A DNA stretch of 47,970 nt, taken from positions 1 to 47,970 of IMG/VR virus record IMGVR_UViG_3300036668_000044. The stretch is one strand, 5' to 3'. Made by a program: the position numbers and the translations under genes. Under the pieces are notes generated by a model. The model was given only the letters and a program-made list of their open reading frames with translations. It was not told the DNA's origin and did no database searches. Positions 1 to 9,000 of the stretch are shown in pieces; the stretch's first letter is position 1, and every line of letters begins with the position of its first letter. The stretch is from a virus.

Positions 1-3
1 GAC

Positions 4-795
4 ATGGCAAAAAAAGAAGCAGGCGGTAGGTCAGCATCACAGAATGACTTCCTGGAGCCACTAACACCAGTAAGCGTAACAGCTTCCAATGTCGGCACAA
101 GCCGAGTATACAACGACGGAGCTGCCACAGTTTTATTTTCACTTCCAGCTAACTCACCAGCTGCAACTTCTTATTTAGTTACAGCCTCTACTGGACAAAC
201 GGGGACTGGATCTTCATCTCCAGTAACGGTAGAAGGGCTGGGTTCTTCCAGCACTCCAACTTTTACAGTTGTAGCTTCTAACGCATCTGGCGACTCAGGT
301 TCCTCATCCGCTACAACGGCTATTACAATAACCACAGTTCCAGCAACCATGGCAGCACCATCCGTTAGCACTCCAACTCCTTCATCAAGCACAAACCAAA
401 CAGGAACATCTACAGACTCAGTATCCTGGAGTGCACCAAACAATGGTGGATCCTCAATAACCACTTATCGCTGGACATCCTCTGATGGAAAGACGGGAAC
501 AACAACTGGAACATCTGTGTCAGTAAGCCAAGAGGGTGGCTCTGCTCAAACATATTCTGTTCGTGCAGAGAACTCCAACGGATCTGGATCTTACTCAAAC
601 AACTCTTCAAGCATAACCACTTTTGGATTTACTCCATTCAGTTTTGCTCCTTTTGGGTTTACACCATTTAGCTTTACTCCATTTAGCTTTACCCCCTTTG
701 GAGCTTTTGGGTTTACCCCCTTTGGAGCTTTTGGGTTTACCCCGTTTAACTTTGCTCCTTTCGGATTCGCTCCATTTAACTTTTCACCCAGGTAA
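4..795 (+). CDS. Fibronectin type III-like surface protein with C-terminal F-x-F-T-P repeats
   Basis: Probable virion surface or adhesin protein of 263 residues. Two fibronectin type III-like beta domains are readable, about residues 18-110 and 112-206, rich in Ser, Thr and Gly, with strands such as SYLVTAS, FTVVASNASG and YSVRAENSNGSG. The C-terminus (207-262) is ten pentapeptides of the form F-[G/S/N]-F-[T/A/S]-P, two of them with an FGA insertion. The frame is open back to base 1, so the true start may lie upstream of the window; the ATG at 4 has no visible ribosome site because the sequence begins there. It precedes an oxygenase-like gene and a tail fibre gene, which suggests a fibre or capsid decoration. 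The domain type is fairly clear; the virion role is inferred from context. Confidence 0.75.
   Translation: MAKKEAGGRSASQNDFLEPLTPVSVTASNVGTSRVYNDGAATVLFSLPANSPAATSYLVTASTGQTGTGSSSPVTVEGLGSSSTPTFTVVASNASGDSGSSSATTAITITTVPATMAAPSVSTPTPSSSTNQTGTSTDSVSWSAPNNGGSSITTYRWTSSDGKTGTTTGTSVSVSQEGGSAQTYSVRAENSNGSGSYSNNSSSITTFGFTPFSFAPFGFTPFSFTPFSFTPFGAFGFTPFGAFGFTPFNFAPFGFAPFNFSPR
622..789 (+). repeat. 15-base tandem repeat coding F-x-F-[T/A]-P pentapeptides
   Basis: Ten consecutive units of about 15 bases encode F-[GSN]-F-[TAS]-P; units six and seven carry a 9-base insertion coding F-G-A. Third codon positions vary between units (for example ACT, ACA and ACC for Thr) while the amino acids stay fixed. 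That suggests selection on the protein repeat rather than very recent slippage. Confidence 0.85.
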
Positions 796-806
796 TTCCA
801 CCTGTG

Positions 807-815
807 TGATATAAT
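807..815 (+). promoter_or_regulatory. Extended -10 promoter (TGaTATAAT) for the oxygenase-like gene
   Basis: TATAAT at 810-815 is preceded by TG plus one base. No -35 match is seen 17 bases upstream. Transcription would start near 822 and give a leader of about 19 bases containing GAGAAGGG (825-832), 8 bases before the ATG at 841. The 13 bases at 806-818 are identical to those of the promoter at 14207-14219. Confidence 0.7.
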
Positions 816-840
816 TATTAAATAGAGAAGGGTCTTACCG

Positions 841-1512
841 ATGCAACCTGAAAAAGCCATGCCACAACCAATGCAAAGCCATTCTAAGTCAACTCAGCCA
901 CACAAGTTCTTTGAGTCATTTCTAGACAATGACTTGGAGTCTTTAGCAAATGAGTTACAGGCCAGGTACCAGCTAATTAAAAACGTTGAGATTAGAGGTG
1001 TCACTCCTGTCACCGAAGCAGATGGTTGGATAGACTCTGGCAGTGTTTCAACTATGAAGTGGCAACAATACAACGTCTTCCAGTTTAATATTCCTGGTGT
1101 TCATAACCTTTACAAGGCTTTGTCTGAGATGGTTCACGAAGCCTGTAATTACTATGGAATAGATTTTGAGTCACAGAAATTTGTAGTCCAAGGCTGGTTC
1201 AATATTAACCACACAAAGACTGGGAAGCTAGATTGGCACGACCATGGCCCTGGAGGGGCCCCTCTATTTCACGGATACTATTCCGTAGCAGCAGAGCCTT
1301 CTGAGACACACTATATCGTAACGAACCAGGAAAAAAGAATTAATCATAATGTCAACAATCGTGCAATCTTATCAGAGATGGCCCACCCACACGCTATGGC
1401 AGATTGGGCTTGGGAAGGCCCAAGGATAACAATCGCATATGATGTTCTTCCTATGGAGCACTTGATACCAGGAGGGCCAGGCCAGGAGCAACATTGGATA
1501 CCTCTAATCTAA
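841..1512 (+). CDS. Putative 2OG-Fe(II) oxygenase superfamily protein
   Basis: Protein of 223 residues with features of the double-stranded beta-helix 2-oxoglutarate/Fe(II) dioxygenases. There is a WHDHG motif (H133, D134, H135) as the likely first iron-ligand pair, a following GYYSV strand, a distal MAHPHAM segment (H182 and H184 as candidate third ligand), and GPRITIAYD (R195) as the likely 2-oxoglutarate-binding Arg. This resembles the phage-rich 2OG-FeII_Oxy_5-type group. Such enzymes hydroxylate proteins, bases or small molecules; the substrate cannot be read here. The start has GAGAAGGG 8 bases upstream. It lies between a surface protein and tail fibre genes, away from the two other oxygenases at 42601-43970. 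The superfamily call is moderately sure, activity unproven. Confidence 0.65.
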   Translation: MQPEKAMPQPMQSHSKSTQPHKFFESFLDNDLESLANELQARYQLIKNVEIRGVTPVTEADGWIDSGSVSTMKWQQYNVFQFNIPGVHNLYKALSEMVHEACNYYGIDFESQKFVVQGWFNINHTKTGKLDWHDHGPGGAPLFHGYYSVAAEPSETHYIVTNQEKRINHNVNNRAILSEMAHPHAMADWAWEGPRITIAYDVLPMEHLIPGGPGQEQHWIPLI

Positions 1513-1529
1513 AAAAGATTTTATGCTTT

Positions 1530-1649
1530 ATGGGAAAGCACGATATAGTCATAGCTACATGCCCATTTACTAAAGCAGAGGCCAAGTCCTGTACCAGGTG
1601 TGACTTTGGAGACTCTCACAAAAAAGACAGTGGCATGTCTTTTAGCTAA
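1530..1649 (+). CDS. Very small Cys-containing protein, unknown
   Basis: A 39-codon frame in the gap between the oxygenase-like gene and the tail fibre. It reads MGKHDIVIATCPFTKAEAKS followed by CTRCDFG, that is one Cys-Pro and a C-x2-C pair, which could bind a metal or be redox active. The ribosome site is poor (an A-rich stretch only). Similar tiny Cys-pair proteins occur at 5749 and 42140 in this genome, which makes it more believable. No function can be assigned. It could also be a chance frame, since the gap is short. Confidence 0.4.
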   Translation: MGKHDIVIATCPFTKAEAKSCTRCDFGDSHKKDSGMSFS

Positions 1650-1657
1650 TAAAACAA

Positions 1658-1666
1658 TGTTATACT
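1658..1666 (+). promoter_or_regulatory. Extended -10 promoter (TGtTATACT) for the tail fibre gene
   Basis: TATACT at 1661-1666 preceded by TGt. The expected start is near 1673, giving a leader of about 33 bases. The leader holds the ribosome site AGGAGA at 1695-1700, 5 bases before a TTG start codon at 1706. Confidence 0.6.
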
Positions 1667-1705
1667 TAACTATCCTGGTATTTTTATGCCAGACAGGAGA
1701 TCATA

Positions 1706-3391
1706 TTGCTAATTAGGCTTCAACAAAGAAGAGGTACAGACACTCAGTGGTCTTCCTCAGACCCCGTTCTTGCTGCTGGAGAGATTGCCCTATCTACCGA
1801 TGACCAAACATTCAGGATGGGTGATGGAGTAACGGCTTGGTCCTTGTTGCCATATTTCCAGAATGCAGCAGACATAGAAGTAATCCGATTAGCCGTCTTG
1901 GCAAACGCAAACTCCTATTCTGACACAGAGCTTGATGCAGCTATCTTATCAACTAAGAGTACCCTGTCACAAGCCATCAGCGACTCAGAGACGGCATCAA
2001 ACACTTACACGGATACCGAGATAGCCTCTCTAATTGATTCAGCACCAGAAACTCTAAACACTCTTAAAGAAATAGCAGAAGCCATTGCTGAGAACGACGG
2101 AGACATCGGCACAATTCTTGCAGCTTTAGATACAAAAGCTGCTACCGACCACACGCATACCCTCTCCGACCTAACAAATGTAGACCCCTCAGGAGCTAAT
2201 TTAAACGATGTTCTGTTTTTTGACAACTCCGATCAAACCTGGAAGCCGAAAGAACTTATAGGCATCGATGCCATAACTGTAGCTACTGTAGTCCCCACAG
2301 GAGCAGGAGAGCTATCCTATAATTCCAACACAGGGGCTTTCAGTTTTGCTCCAGCCATAACTGGAGTTACAGCAGGATCTTTTGGGGTATTGAATAGTAC
2401 AACTACTTTTGCTGCATCCACAGGATCTGTATATACTTATTGGGATGGAGCAAAGAAACTAGAAGTGTCCATAACTACGACTTCTAGTTACGTAAACCTA
2501 ATAAGCCTGACCAGCGACCACTTCGGCTCGTCCTCGGTAAAGCTTGTTCGGGTGGTTGACTCTGTAGAGACAGATCTCTTCACTTGGCCAATCTTAGGTA
2601 CTAGGGACTTTGGCTGGACGTACTACGATCAGCATAATCTAGACGTAGGGACAGTAGTTACCTATAGAATTAAGGGCCAGTCGTCATCAGGTACCTCGTA
2701 CATTGGTAAAAACGCTGATGTTCAAATGCATGTTCAAGAAGTAGCTGGGGCCTTGGGAGGCCAGCCCACAAGCCCATACATATCCGTAGCCGTTGAGGGT
2801 ACTGGAAGCACCACTGGTGGCTTAGCTTACGACGACGGACTTCTTACTTACACCCCAGTGCTTCCTGCAGCAGCAGCACTATCAGAATTAACTGACGTAG
2901 ATTTAACTGGATTGTCAGACACGGATGTCTTGGCTTATGATCTAGCCTCTGGAACTTGGCTACCAGGTTCTGCAGCATCATCTGTAGCCCAACTTTCCGA
3001 CGTAGACCTAACAGGCATGATTGATAAATCCCTGTTGCAGTACTCTTCTTCATCGTATAAGTGGGAAGCTACGTCTATAGACATAGCTCCAAGTCTTGTA
3101 GCTTTTAACCCCAGGTACGGACCCTACACTTTTGAGATCACAGACAAAGACAAGATGGTAGAATGTACATCGGAGGTTACCTTCACGGTACCCAACAACT
3201 CTTCAGTAGCCTTTCCAATTGGATCAACGATAACTGTTATGCAGAAAGGTTCTGGTCAAATTACTATTGTGGGAGCTTCTGGGGTATCTCTGAACTTCAC
3301 CCCTAGCAACAAAACAAGGACCCAGTACTCTTCAGCAACTCTAATAAAGAGAGATACGAATGTCTGGTACTTGATGGGGGACCTAGAGTAA
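1706..3391 (+). CDS. Tail fibre / receptor-binding protein with Mtd-N-type N-terminus
   Basis: Protein of 561 residues. The start MLIRLQQRRGTDTQW with GEIALSTDD and MGDGVTAW (residues 1-50) is the N-terminal attachment domain seen in many phage fibres and in the major tropism determinant (Mtd-N family). A helical, coiled-coil-like stretch follows (about 60-150). Three related modules of the type L-[ST]-[DE]-[LV]-[TD]-x-V-D, then ending in W, appear at about 150-185, 390-425 and 428-455. The C-terminus (about 470-561) is a beta-rich tip with VTFTVPNNS and WYLMGDLE, as in other phage fibres. The start codon is TTG, chosen because AGGAGA precedes it and the family N-terminus begins there. It likely binds the host receptor. 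It is followed one base later by the Cys-rich gene, suggesting joint expression. Confidence 0.8.
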   Translation: MLIRLQQRRGTDTQWSSSDPVLAAGEIALSTDDQTFRMGDGVTAWSLLPYFQNAADIEVIRLAVLANANSYSDTELDAAILSTKSTLSQAISDSETASNTYTDTEIASLIDSAPETLNTLKEIAEAIAENDGDIGTILAALDTKAATDHTHTLSDLTNVDPSGANLNDVLFFDNSDQTWKPKELIGIDAITVATVVPTGAGELSYNSNTGAFSFAPAITGVTAGSFGVLNSTTTFAASTGSVYTYWDGAKKLEVSITTTSSYVNLISLTSDHFGSSSVKLVRVVDSVETDLFTWPILGTRDFGWTYYDQHNLDVGTVVTYRIKGQSSSGTSYIGKNADVQMHVQEVAGALGGQPTSPYISVAVEGTGSTTGGLAYDDGLLTYTPVLPAAAALSELTDVDLTGLSDTDVLAYDLASGTWLPGSAASSVAQLSDVDLTGMIDKSLLQYSSSSYKWEATSIDIAPSLVAFNPRYGPYTFEITDKDKMVECTSEVTFTVPNNSSVAFPIGSTITVMQKGSGQITIVGASGVSLNFTPSNKTRTQYSSATLIKRDTNVWYLMGDLE

Positions 3392-3392
3392 T

Positions 3393-4361
3393 ATGGGCAT
3401 AAAAGCAATCTTGCGAGCCAACCAGCAATCACTCCCAAAAGCTATAAGAACTATTTTTGCCTCTGAGTTTTCTGGGTCTTCCTTAAGCTCTGCTATCCTG
3501 GGACAGAGTAACAAAAGAAAGTGGTCCTTCCTTCGTGGAGTGTGGGGAATATCTTCTTCAAAACTAACAACTTCTGCCTCTTCTTCTACGTACCCCCTAA
3601 CCGTTGTTGACGCCCTCGTTCCCGATGTCAAGATAGAAATAAAAGATATGGGACAAGGTATTGGCGCAGCTCTATGGGTTACCGATGCAGGTAACTGGTG
3701 GTCAGTCTCATCAGAGCAAATCACGGAAAGTTGCAACTGTACGGGGTACACTTATTCCTGCGGTTGCTCCACATGCTCTGGCAGCTATTGTAATGGCTAC
3801 AATTGTGTCACTGGATACTATTGCCCACCAGCTTACTGTTGGCATAGCCAACCCTATTGCTCAAGCTGGAGCACACAGTACGGAAACTACTGCTCCTCTC
3901 GATACGCAAATGGTAACTGCTCGGGGTATACCCAGATATCCTGGCAAGATTGCGTATCGTACAGCGTCGACCAAGGCTGTTACGAGCCCGACTGTAGTAC
4001 TAGCTACGGATGTTGCTCGGCCACCTACTACTTCTCCTGTAATTGTGGCACCTGTAGCGGAACTTCTTGCGAGACCTGCTACCCACAGTACATTAGAGTC
4101 TTGCAATCTATAGCAAGTTCCGTGTCTGAGATAGTGAGCTGGAAAATCACGACTGTCTTACGCTCATTAAGGGTTAAGACTTCGAATAAAATGATAACTG
4201 TAGAGTCCTTTTCTGATGCCTCGCTGTATTCTCCAATTCGCACAGATTCTCATAACGCATCTACGGCTGTAGAGTCCACTAAATTTGGAATCGTGGTGTC
4301 CCCCTCCAGCTACAATGAGTCTAAAACTGTTTCCGAAATTAATATAGAAAGGGGTGTATAA
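3393..4361 (+). CDS. Cysteine-rich protein next to the tail fibre, unknown
   Basis: Protein of 322 residues in three parts. Residues 1-110 are a soluble domain ending in WVTDAGNWWSVSSEQ. Residues 114-229 carry 22 cysteines in 116 residues with many Tyr, Ser and Gly. Residues 230-322 are a Cys-free helical and beta tail. The Cys region starts with a CNC...CGCSTCSG pattern and ends with a similar CNCGTCSG pattern, so it may be an old duplication. No signal peptide is seen. The density suggests either a disulphide-locked virion domain or a multi-metal site. Placement directly after the tail fibre, with one base between, suggests a second adhesin or a fibre accessory. I do not recognise a family. 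Confidence 0.75.
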   Translation: MGIKAILRANQQSLPKAIRTIFASEFSGSSLSSAILGQSNKRKWSFLRGVWGISSSKLTTSASSSTYPLTVVDALVPDVKIEIKDMGQGIGAALWVTDAGNWWSVSSEQITESCNCTGYTYSCGCSTCSGSYCNGYNCVTGYYCPPAYCWHSQPYCSSWSTQYGNYCSSRYANGNCSGYTQISWQDCVSYSVDQGCYEPDCSTSYGCCSATYYFSCNCGTCSGTSCETCYPQYIRVLQSIASSVSEIVSWKITTVLRSLRVKTSNKMITVESFSDASLYSPIRTDSHNASTAVESTKFGIVVSPSSYNESKTVSEINIERGV

Positions 4362-4362
4362 T
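4355..4362 (+). promoter_or_regulatory. Leaderless promoter overlapping a stop codon (TGTATAAT)
   Basis: TATAAT at 4357-4362 ends exactly 6 bases before the ATG at 4369, so the first base of the mRNA should be the A of ATG. The TAA stop of the Cys-rich gene (4359-4361) lies inside the box. No ribosome site is possible in a leaderless mRNA and none is seen. Confidence 0.65.
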
Positions 4363-4368
4363 TAAAGT

Positions 4369-4599
4369 ATGACATTGCCATTACCAGACCTAGACCCCGT
4401 ACTCGAGCTGAAGCGTCCCCTTCACGAATTCTACCTAGCAGTCGTACACGAGGGTGTTGTTTATCAGGTTCTTAATTGTGAAGGCCAAGCCGCTGCGTTG
4501 TACATGTCAAACCCGACTTTTGTTCAAGTTGCCAATGGTGCCACAACCGTAGGTCAACTCTATGATGCTTCCACGGGTACATTCTCTAACGCAGAATAG
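4369..4599 (+). CDS. Small conserved phage protein, perhaps fibre-associated
   Basis: Protein of 76 residues beginning MTLPLPDLDPVLELKRPLHE and ending in FVQVANGATTVGQLYD followed by a short polar tail. This type of small protein, with an 'F-V-x-V' strand and a 'V-G-x-x-Y-D' strand near the C-terminus, often sits beside tail fibre genes in phages. No catalytic motif is present. The start is fixed by the -10 box 6 bases upstream. A fibre accessory or assembly role is inferred from position only. Confidence 0.6.
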   Translation: MTLPLPDLDPVLELKRPLHEFYLAVVHEGVVYQVLNCEGQAAALYMSNPTFVQVANGATTVGQLYDASTGTFSNAE

Positions 4600-4607
4600 T
4601 GTATACT
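4600..4607 (+). promoter_or_regulatory. -10 promoter (TGTATACT) with short leader
   Basis: TATACT at 4602-4607 follows the TAG stop (4597-4599) of the preceding gene. The ATG at 4626 is 18 bases downstream, so the leader would be about 12 bases, with only a weak GATCGG as possible ribosome site. Confidence 0.5.
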
Positions 4608-4625
4608 AGATAGAGATCGGACTCT

Positions 4626-5315
4626 ATGATGAAAATAATTAAGTTTTACGTAAATGAGCGTACTCGTAATTTTGGCCTACCTTTACCAGCTAAGAGAGTA
4701 CTTCCAGACTGGTTTAAAAAGGCAGAAAGTTTTTTTACAGACAAAAACGGAACCAAGTCCGCAGGGCTAAAAAAGTGCATGCCGTACATGGATGCTATGA
4801 TTTCTGGCTACGTTATAACTTTTCCAACTGACGTCGAAGTCTCTACGGATGAAGACGGAGACCTGAGCTTATCCTGGGACAGAAAGACCCCCTTTGGCAA
4901 TTTTATCAACGAAAGACCAGGTGGGCTAGGAGCTACAATGCCAAGACCTAAAGGGTTTGCTCCCAACCATTTGGTATTCTCAGGGAAATGGGCTTGGAAG
5001 ACTCCAAGAGGCTGGTCGACCCTCGTAACTCATCCCCTGAACAGGGATGACTTGCCTTTTAGAACAGTATCGGCCATAATGGACTCAGACGCATACTCCA
5101 GTGGAGGAAACATTCCTTTTTTTATTGAGGAGGGGTTTTCGGGGACTATCAAAGCTGGAACCCCCATCGCACAGATCTTGCCAGTCAAGAGATCTTCTTG
5201 GAAGATGGTGTTTGACAAGGGGATGAAAGATACTGTGGAGATAAAATCTACAATTGTCAGAAACCCAGACACTCCCTACAGTAAAATAGCATGGCATAGA
5301 AAGAAGTTTGACTAA
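4626..5315 (+). CDS. Conserved phage protein resembling the DUF6065 group
   Basis: Protein of 229 residues with a pattern I associate with an uncharacterised phage family (DUF6065-like). It has LPDWFKK near the N-terminus, GLKKCMPYMDAMISGYVIT (about 48-66), a WxxKTPRGWSTLVTHPLNRDDLPF block (about 124-147), DSDAY, then GTPIAQILPVKRSSWKM (about 180-196). It has no signal peptide or membrane segment. Two ATG codons in tandem (4626 and 4629) leave the exact start open. It overlaps the next gene by one base (TAATG). Members occur in diverse phages, often near structural genes; the function is unknown. Confidence 0.55.
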   Translation: MMKIIKFYVNERTRNFGLPLPAKRVLPDWFKKAESFFTDKNGTKSAGLKKCMPYMDAMISGYVITFPTDVEVSTDEDGDLSLSWDRKTPFGNFINERPGGLGATMPRPKGFAPNHLVFSGKWAWKTPRGWSTLVTHPLNRDDLPFRTVSAIMDSDAYSSGGNIPFFIEEGFSGTIKAGTPIAQILPVKRSSWKMVFDKGMKDTVEIKSTIVRNPDTPYSKIAWHRKKFD

Positions 5316-5749
5316 TGAGTATTAAAGATTTTATTAACAATATTAAGGACGACGTCCGTAAGCCAGAAAAGGCAAAGATCAATCCTAAGTGGGATGCAGA
5401 CTATATCCAGCTGACAACAGTCCAGGTCCTAAAGCTATTCCTGATAGACAAGTTGCTTCTAGGGAAAAATGCCCCCGTAGAACTGGAAAAGTTAAAGAAT
5501 GAGATTCAAGAAAAGAAAAACTTAAAGGACCCAAACTATAATCCTGCACCAAAAGACATATCTGTTTATCACCTAGCCATGGTGTTAGACTCCAAAGTTG
5601 TGGACGTTATAAGAGCAGACGAAAGAATAGCCGACTACCTTTTGGCAAGTCCAAAGTTCGTAGTCTTTAGTCCATCAGAGACTGACGTAAAACTAGGATA
5701 TCTTTACGAAAAGGAAAACTTTGTAAAACCTAAAGAGTCTGAAAAATAA
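5315..5749 (+). CDS. Hypothetical protein, 144 residues
   Basis: A Lys-rich, mostly helical protein starting MSIKDFINNIKDDV and ending in a charged KPKESEK tail. Residues 30-60 form an amphipathic helix (VQVLKLFLIDKLLLG) followed by a charged linker. The A of its ATG is the last base of the previous stop (TAATG), and it overlaps the next gene the same way, so the three genes 4626-6009 should be translated by coupling. I do not recognise a family. Confidence 0.65.
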   Translation: MSIKDFINNIKDDVRKPEKAKINPKWDADYIQLTTVQVLKLFLIDKLLLGKNAPVELEKLKNEIQEKKNLKDPNYNPAPKDISVYHLAMVLDSKVVDVIRADERIADYLLASPKFVVFSPSETDVKLGYLYEKENFVKPKESEK

Positions 5750-6009
5750 TGAGCGAAGATCTTCCGAATATCCCAAAGCTAGGGAAGACCGCTCGCCCCT
5801 GGGATCTCCTGAACCCCTCTATTGGTAGAGTGTCAAAAGAAGTTTCAAAGTCAAGAATGGACGCATGCCTCGGCTGTGAGTTCTTGTTTAAGCTCAGCAG
5901 ACAGTGCAGAAAATGTGGATGCCTAATGGACGCAAAAACAAAGCTGCCACATGCTACCTGTCCAATCGGCAAATGGGGAGCAGCAGAGCCAGAAGGCAAT
6001 GAAAAATAG
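5749..6009 (+). CDS. Small zinc-binding-type protein (CxxC ... CxxCxC ... CPxGKW)
   Basis: Protein of 86 residues. The C-terminal half carries CLGCEF, then CRKCGC, then TCPIGKWG, giving five to six Cys in a compact zinc-ribbon-like order. The closing C-P-[IL]-G-K-W signature recurs in small proteins of many marine and freshwater phages, where it is conserved but uncharacterised. The N-terminus (PWDLLNPSIGRVSKEV) is a short basic helix. It is translationally coupled to the gene before it. Metal binding is likely; the biological role is not known. Confidence 0.65.
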   Translation: MSEDLPNIPKLGKTARPWDLLNPSIGRVSKEVSKSRMDACLGCEFLFKLSRQCRKCGCLMDAKTKLPHATCPIGKWGAAEPEGNEK

Positions 6010-6017
6010 TTTTAGTA

Positions 6018-6026
6018 TGCTAAAAT
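6018..6026 (+). promoter_or_regulatory. Leaderless extended -10 promoter (TGcTAAAAT)
   Basis: TAAAAT at 6021-6026 is preceded by TGc and ends 6 bases before the ATG at 6033, so the mRNA should begin at the start codon of the giant LamG-like gene. No ribosome site is present. Confidence 0.6.
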
Positions 6027-6032
6027 AGAGCT

Positions 6033-9000
6033 ATGTCTCAACCCTCGAATCTTTATGCAGAAAAGATATTTGCAGAACACCCCATAGCTCTCTGGGCCCT
6101 AGAAGAGCAGGTAGACTATCTATCATTAGTCTCTGATCCCCAAAGAGACTTCTCCCAATGGCAGCCAGTAAATTCTGAAGTCTTGTCACCAGATAGTTCA
6201 GCCCTAGATTATCCAGCTCCTTACCCACTTTCACCCTTGGGTCTAATGTCGTTAACGACAAGCACCTCTGGGTTCACGTCCTTTGGCGCAGCCTCCCCCC
6301 TGGCATATCCAGTTATGGTTGATTCGTTTTCTTCTACGAAGGACACCTTCTGCATAGGCATTCATCTTCTAGCGGTCAGTCAAACAGTGCTCTCTATTTC
6401 AGTAGGGTACACTTATGTAGACTCAGAGACAGGCCTGCCCGTTACCAAGGCAACGTCCTTTCCAGTATCGTCAAACACCAACTGGTCTTTCATATCAGAA
6501 ACCTTTTCCGTTTCAGAAATAAACTCAGAGTCGTTCTACCCCTCAATCTCTGTAGTCTCGGCCCACCCAGAATCAATTACAGGTCCAATAACTCACCTAG
6601 TCTATGTCAATGGTCTTACCGTAGGGCAAAACGCAGAAGAGTTCAACTACGGGTCATTAGGAATTTCTCCATCTGGTCAAGAAGAAAATATCTTTGGTGT
6701 AGAACCCAGCGACATCCTAGTTCCGTCCGATCAGTATGGGATAGTAGGGAGAAAAGCTTACTATGTCGTAAAAGGCGGAAACAATCTAGTCTCTCAGAAC
6801 TCAGGGATGCCTCTTGTTTATGGCGCCCAGAATGCTACAGTCATGACAAATTCTCAGGGAACCCCCAACCTACTGATACCAGGATATGGGTTTATGAATG
6901 ATTCAGGAAGAAACAAGGAGTACACATTTGAAATGTGGTTTAGACTAAACTCTTTTGCAACATCTTCCACTAGGATTTTTGGACCAGTAGCCTCAAATGA
7001 CGGGATCTACATAGATGGAGCATTCTTAAGGTTAAAGCTAGGAGGTTCTATAGCATCACACTATGTAGGCGATTCCTTCAGGCCTATGCTCGTAAACATT
7101 AAAACTCTAAAAGACTCAGCTTCCTTGCTTATTAACGGAGAGTCGGTAGCAACTATAACGTTTGATTCAGCCACCATTCCTCTACCAGCTCCTAAACTTG
7201 ATGGAAAGAATCAAGACTTTTTAGCATTCTATACTTCAGACGCTGTTCCTCAGATTGATGTAGACTGCGTGGCCATCTACTCATACTCAGTTCCTTCCTT
7301 AGTAGCTAAAAGGCGAATGGCCTACGGCCAAGCTGTAGAGTTTCCAGAAAACGTAAACACGGCATACAGTGGGACAACGGCGTACTTCGATTATAACTTT
7401 GCAGATTACACAAACAATTATTCATACCCAAATATCGGAAGATGGTATCAGGGAATTTCAGACAACCTTGTTTTTGACAATGATGTCCTCTCAACGCCAA
7501 GCTACGGGCTCCCACAGTTAGTTATGCAGGATGAGACAACCTATAAGAATTGGGTTTCTGAAAACTCTGATAATCAGGTGGTAGACGAAGACCTGTTCTT
7601 CAGCTTTAGCTCACCTGGCTACCTGTACTTTGAAAAACTTAGAATGCTTACTCAAGATACCAGGGCTATTTATATGGTTTTTGAAACCTCAGGATACTCA
7701 GAGAACAAGCAGGTATTGCTTAGAGTTGAAGACAACTTGACAACCAACAACTTCGAGGTATCTGTTACTGGATCGGATGTGTCTTACACCCTAAACTACC
7801 AAGGAGTAGAGACTTCTCTATATACGGAGTCAGACCTGATAGCAAACACAAAAGCCTTTGCAGGGATAGACATAGACGGTTTGGCAAAGTATTTCGGAAG
7901 AACTTTTACTGCATTCTTTGGTAACAAGTCACGCCTCAGTGTTTATGTTGGATCAGACAAAGACTTTGAGAGCCCATTCTCAGGAAAGATTTACTCTATA
8001 AATTTCTGTACCAACAAAAACTTTCAGAAGGTCTCAGCCTTTTTCCAAGATCCAGAGATCATTAGCACAGACTTTGTTGCTGACGCAGGAGATAACTACT
8101 TTGGCACTGACGCATCGACATGGTTCAGAACCTTTGACGGAGGCTTTGTAGATTCTTTTAGCCTAGATGGAGCAGCCAGCCACATAGCGAGTTATAGCCT
8201 AAGAGCTAAAAGCATTTTTGATAATTACTCTATAGACATCCTAGCAGATTCTTATTGGGAAGATTACATTCCCCTAAAGCATTTTGCACAGTATGTCACC
8301 AACAGTGACTCAGGATCTTATTATGACTTGGATTTTTTGCAGTTTAACGTGGGATACCCAGCAATTAGAAAGTTCTTAGCTGGAAGTTTTGATACGTCTA
8401 ATAGCTCCGTAAAGAGTTATATAACTTTTCAGTACTTAGCTACAGGAGCGACAGCGCAACCAGGATACTTTACAGAGACCACGAGCGCACCACAGAGCGG
8501 TATTGTAGAGCCTGGAGATAACTGGATGACAACAAGGTACGAGGTTGTCAATGGTTCGATCATCTACCTTCCAAAGAACATAGACTTTTTAGACATAGCT
8601 TTGGTGACAAGCTTAGAGATAGTTTCCCAGGGCATCAGTTTAGATAAGATAAAGATAAAAAGCCTAGAGTATGCATCTCAGGCTTTTAATGGAGACACCT
8701 CAAACCCTATTGGGACTCGGTTTGGTCTCCCTGTGTTTCCCTACAGGAAATACAACCTTTACTACGACTATAAGACTAGGAACCCATACAAGATATACAA
8801 GAGGAGCTCTCCTTATCTTTACTTAACGTCAGACAGCGGAATCAAAAAGGTGGGAGAGCAAGAGAGGGTCACAGACAGAGGGCTTTCAATACCAGTTAAC
8901 TTAAACCTATCAGAAAAGTATAGGGTGGTATCTATGCAAATGGCAATGAGGTTTGACGAAGAATCTTTCCCCGACAAGGTCAGAGTATTTGAGGTTGAAG

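Noticed and set aside
591-860. Minus-strand repeat frame opposite the F-x-F-T-P repeat
   Set aside because: The repeat of N-G-V-N-P-K-G-A type is the mirror of the plus-strand repeat and has no independent support.
3661-4113. 150-codon frame overlapping the Cys-rich gene in another plus frame
   Set aside because: Its Ala/Thr/Val-rich sequence is what the shifted Cys/Tyr/Ser codons produce. No ribosome site is seen and the main frame has the coherent flanking domains.
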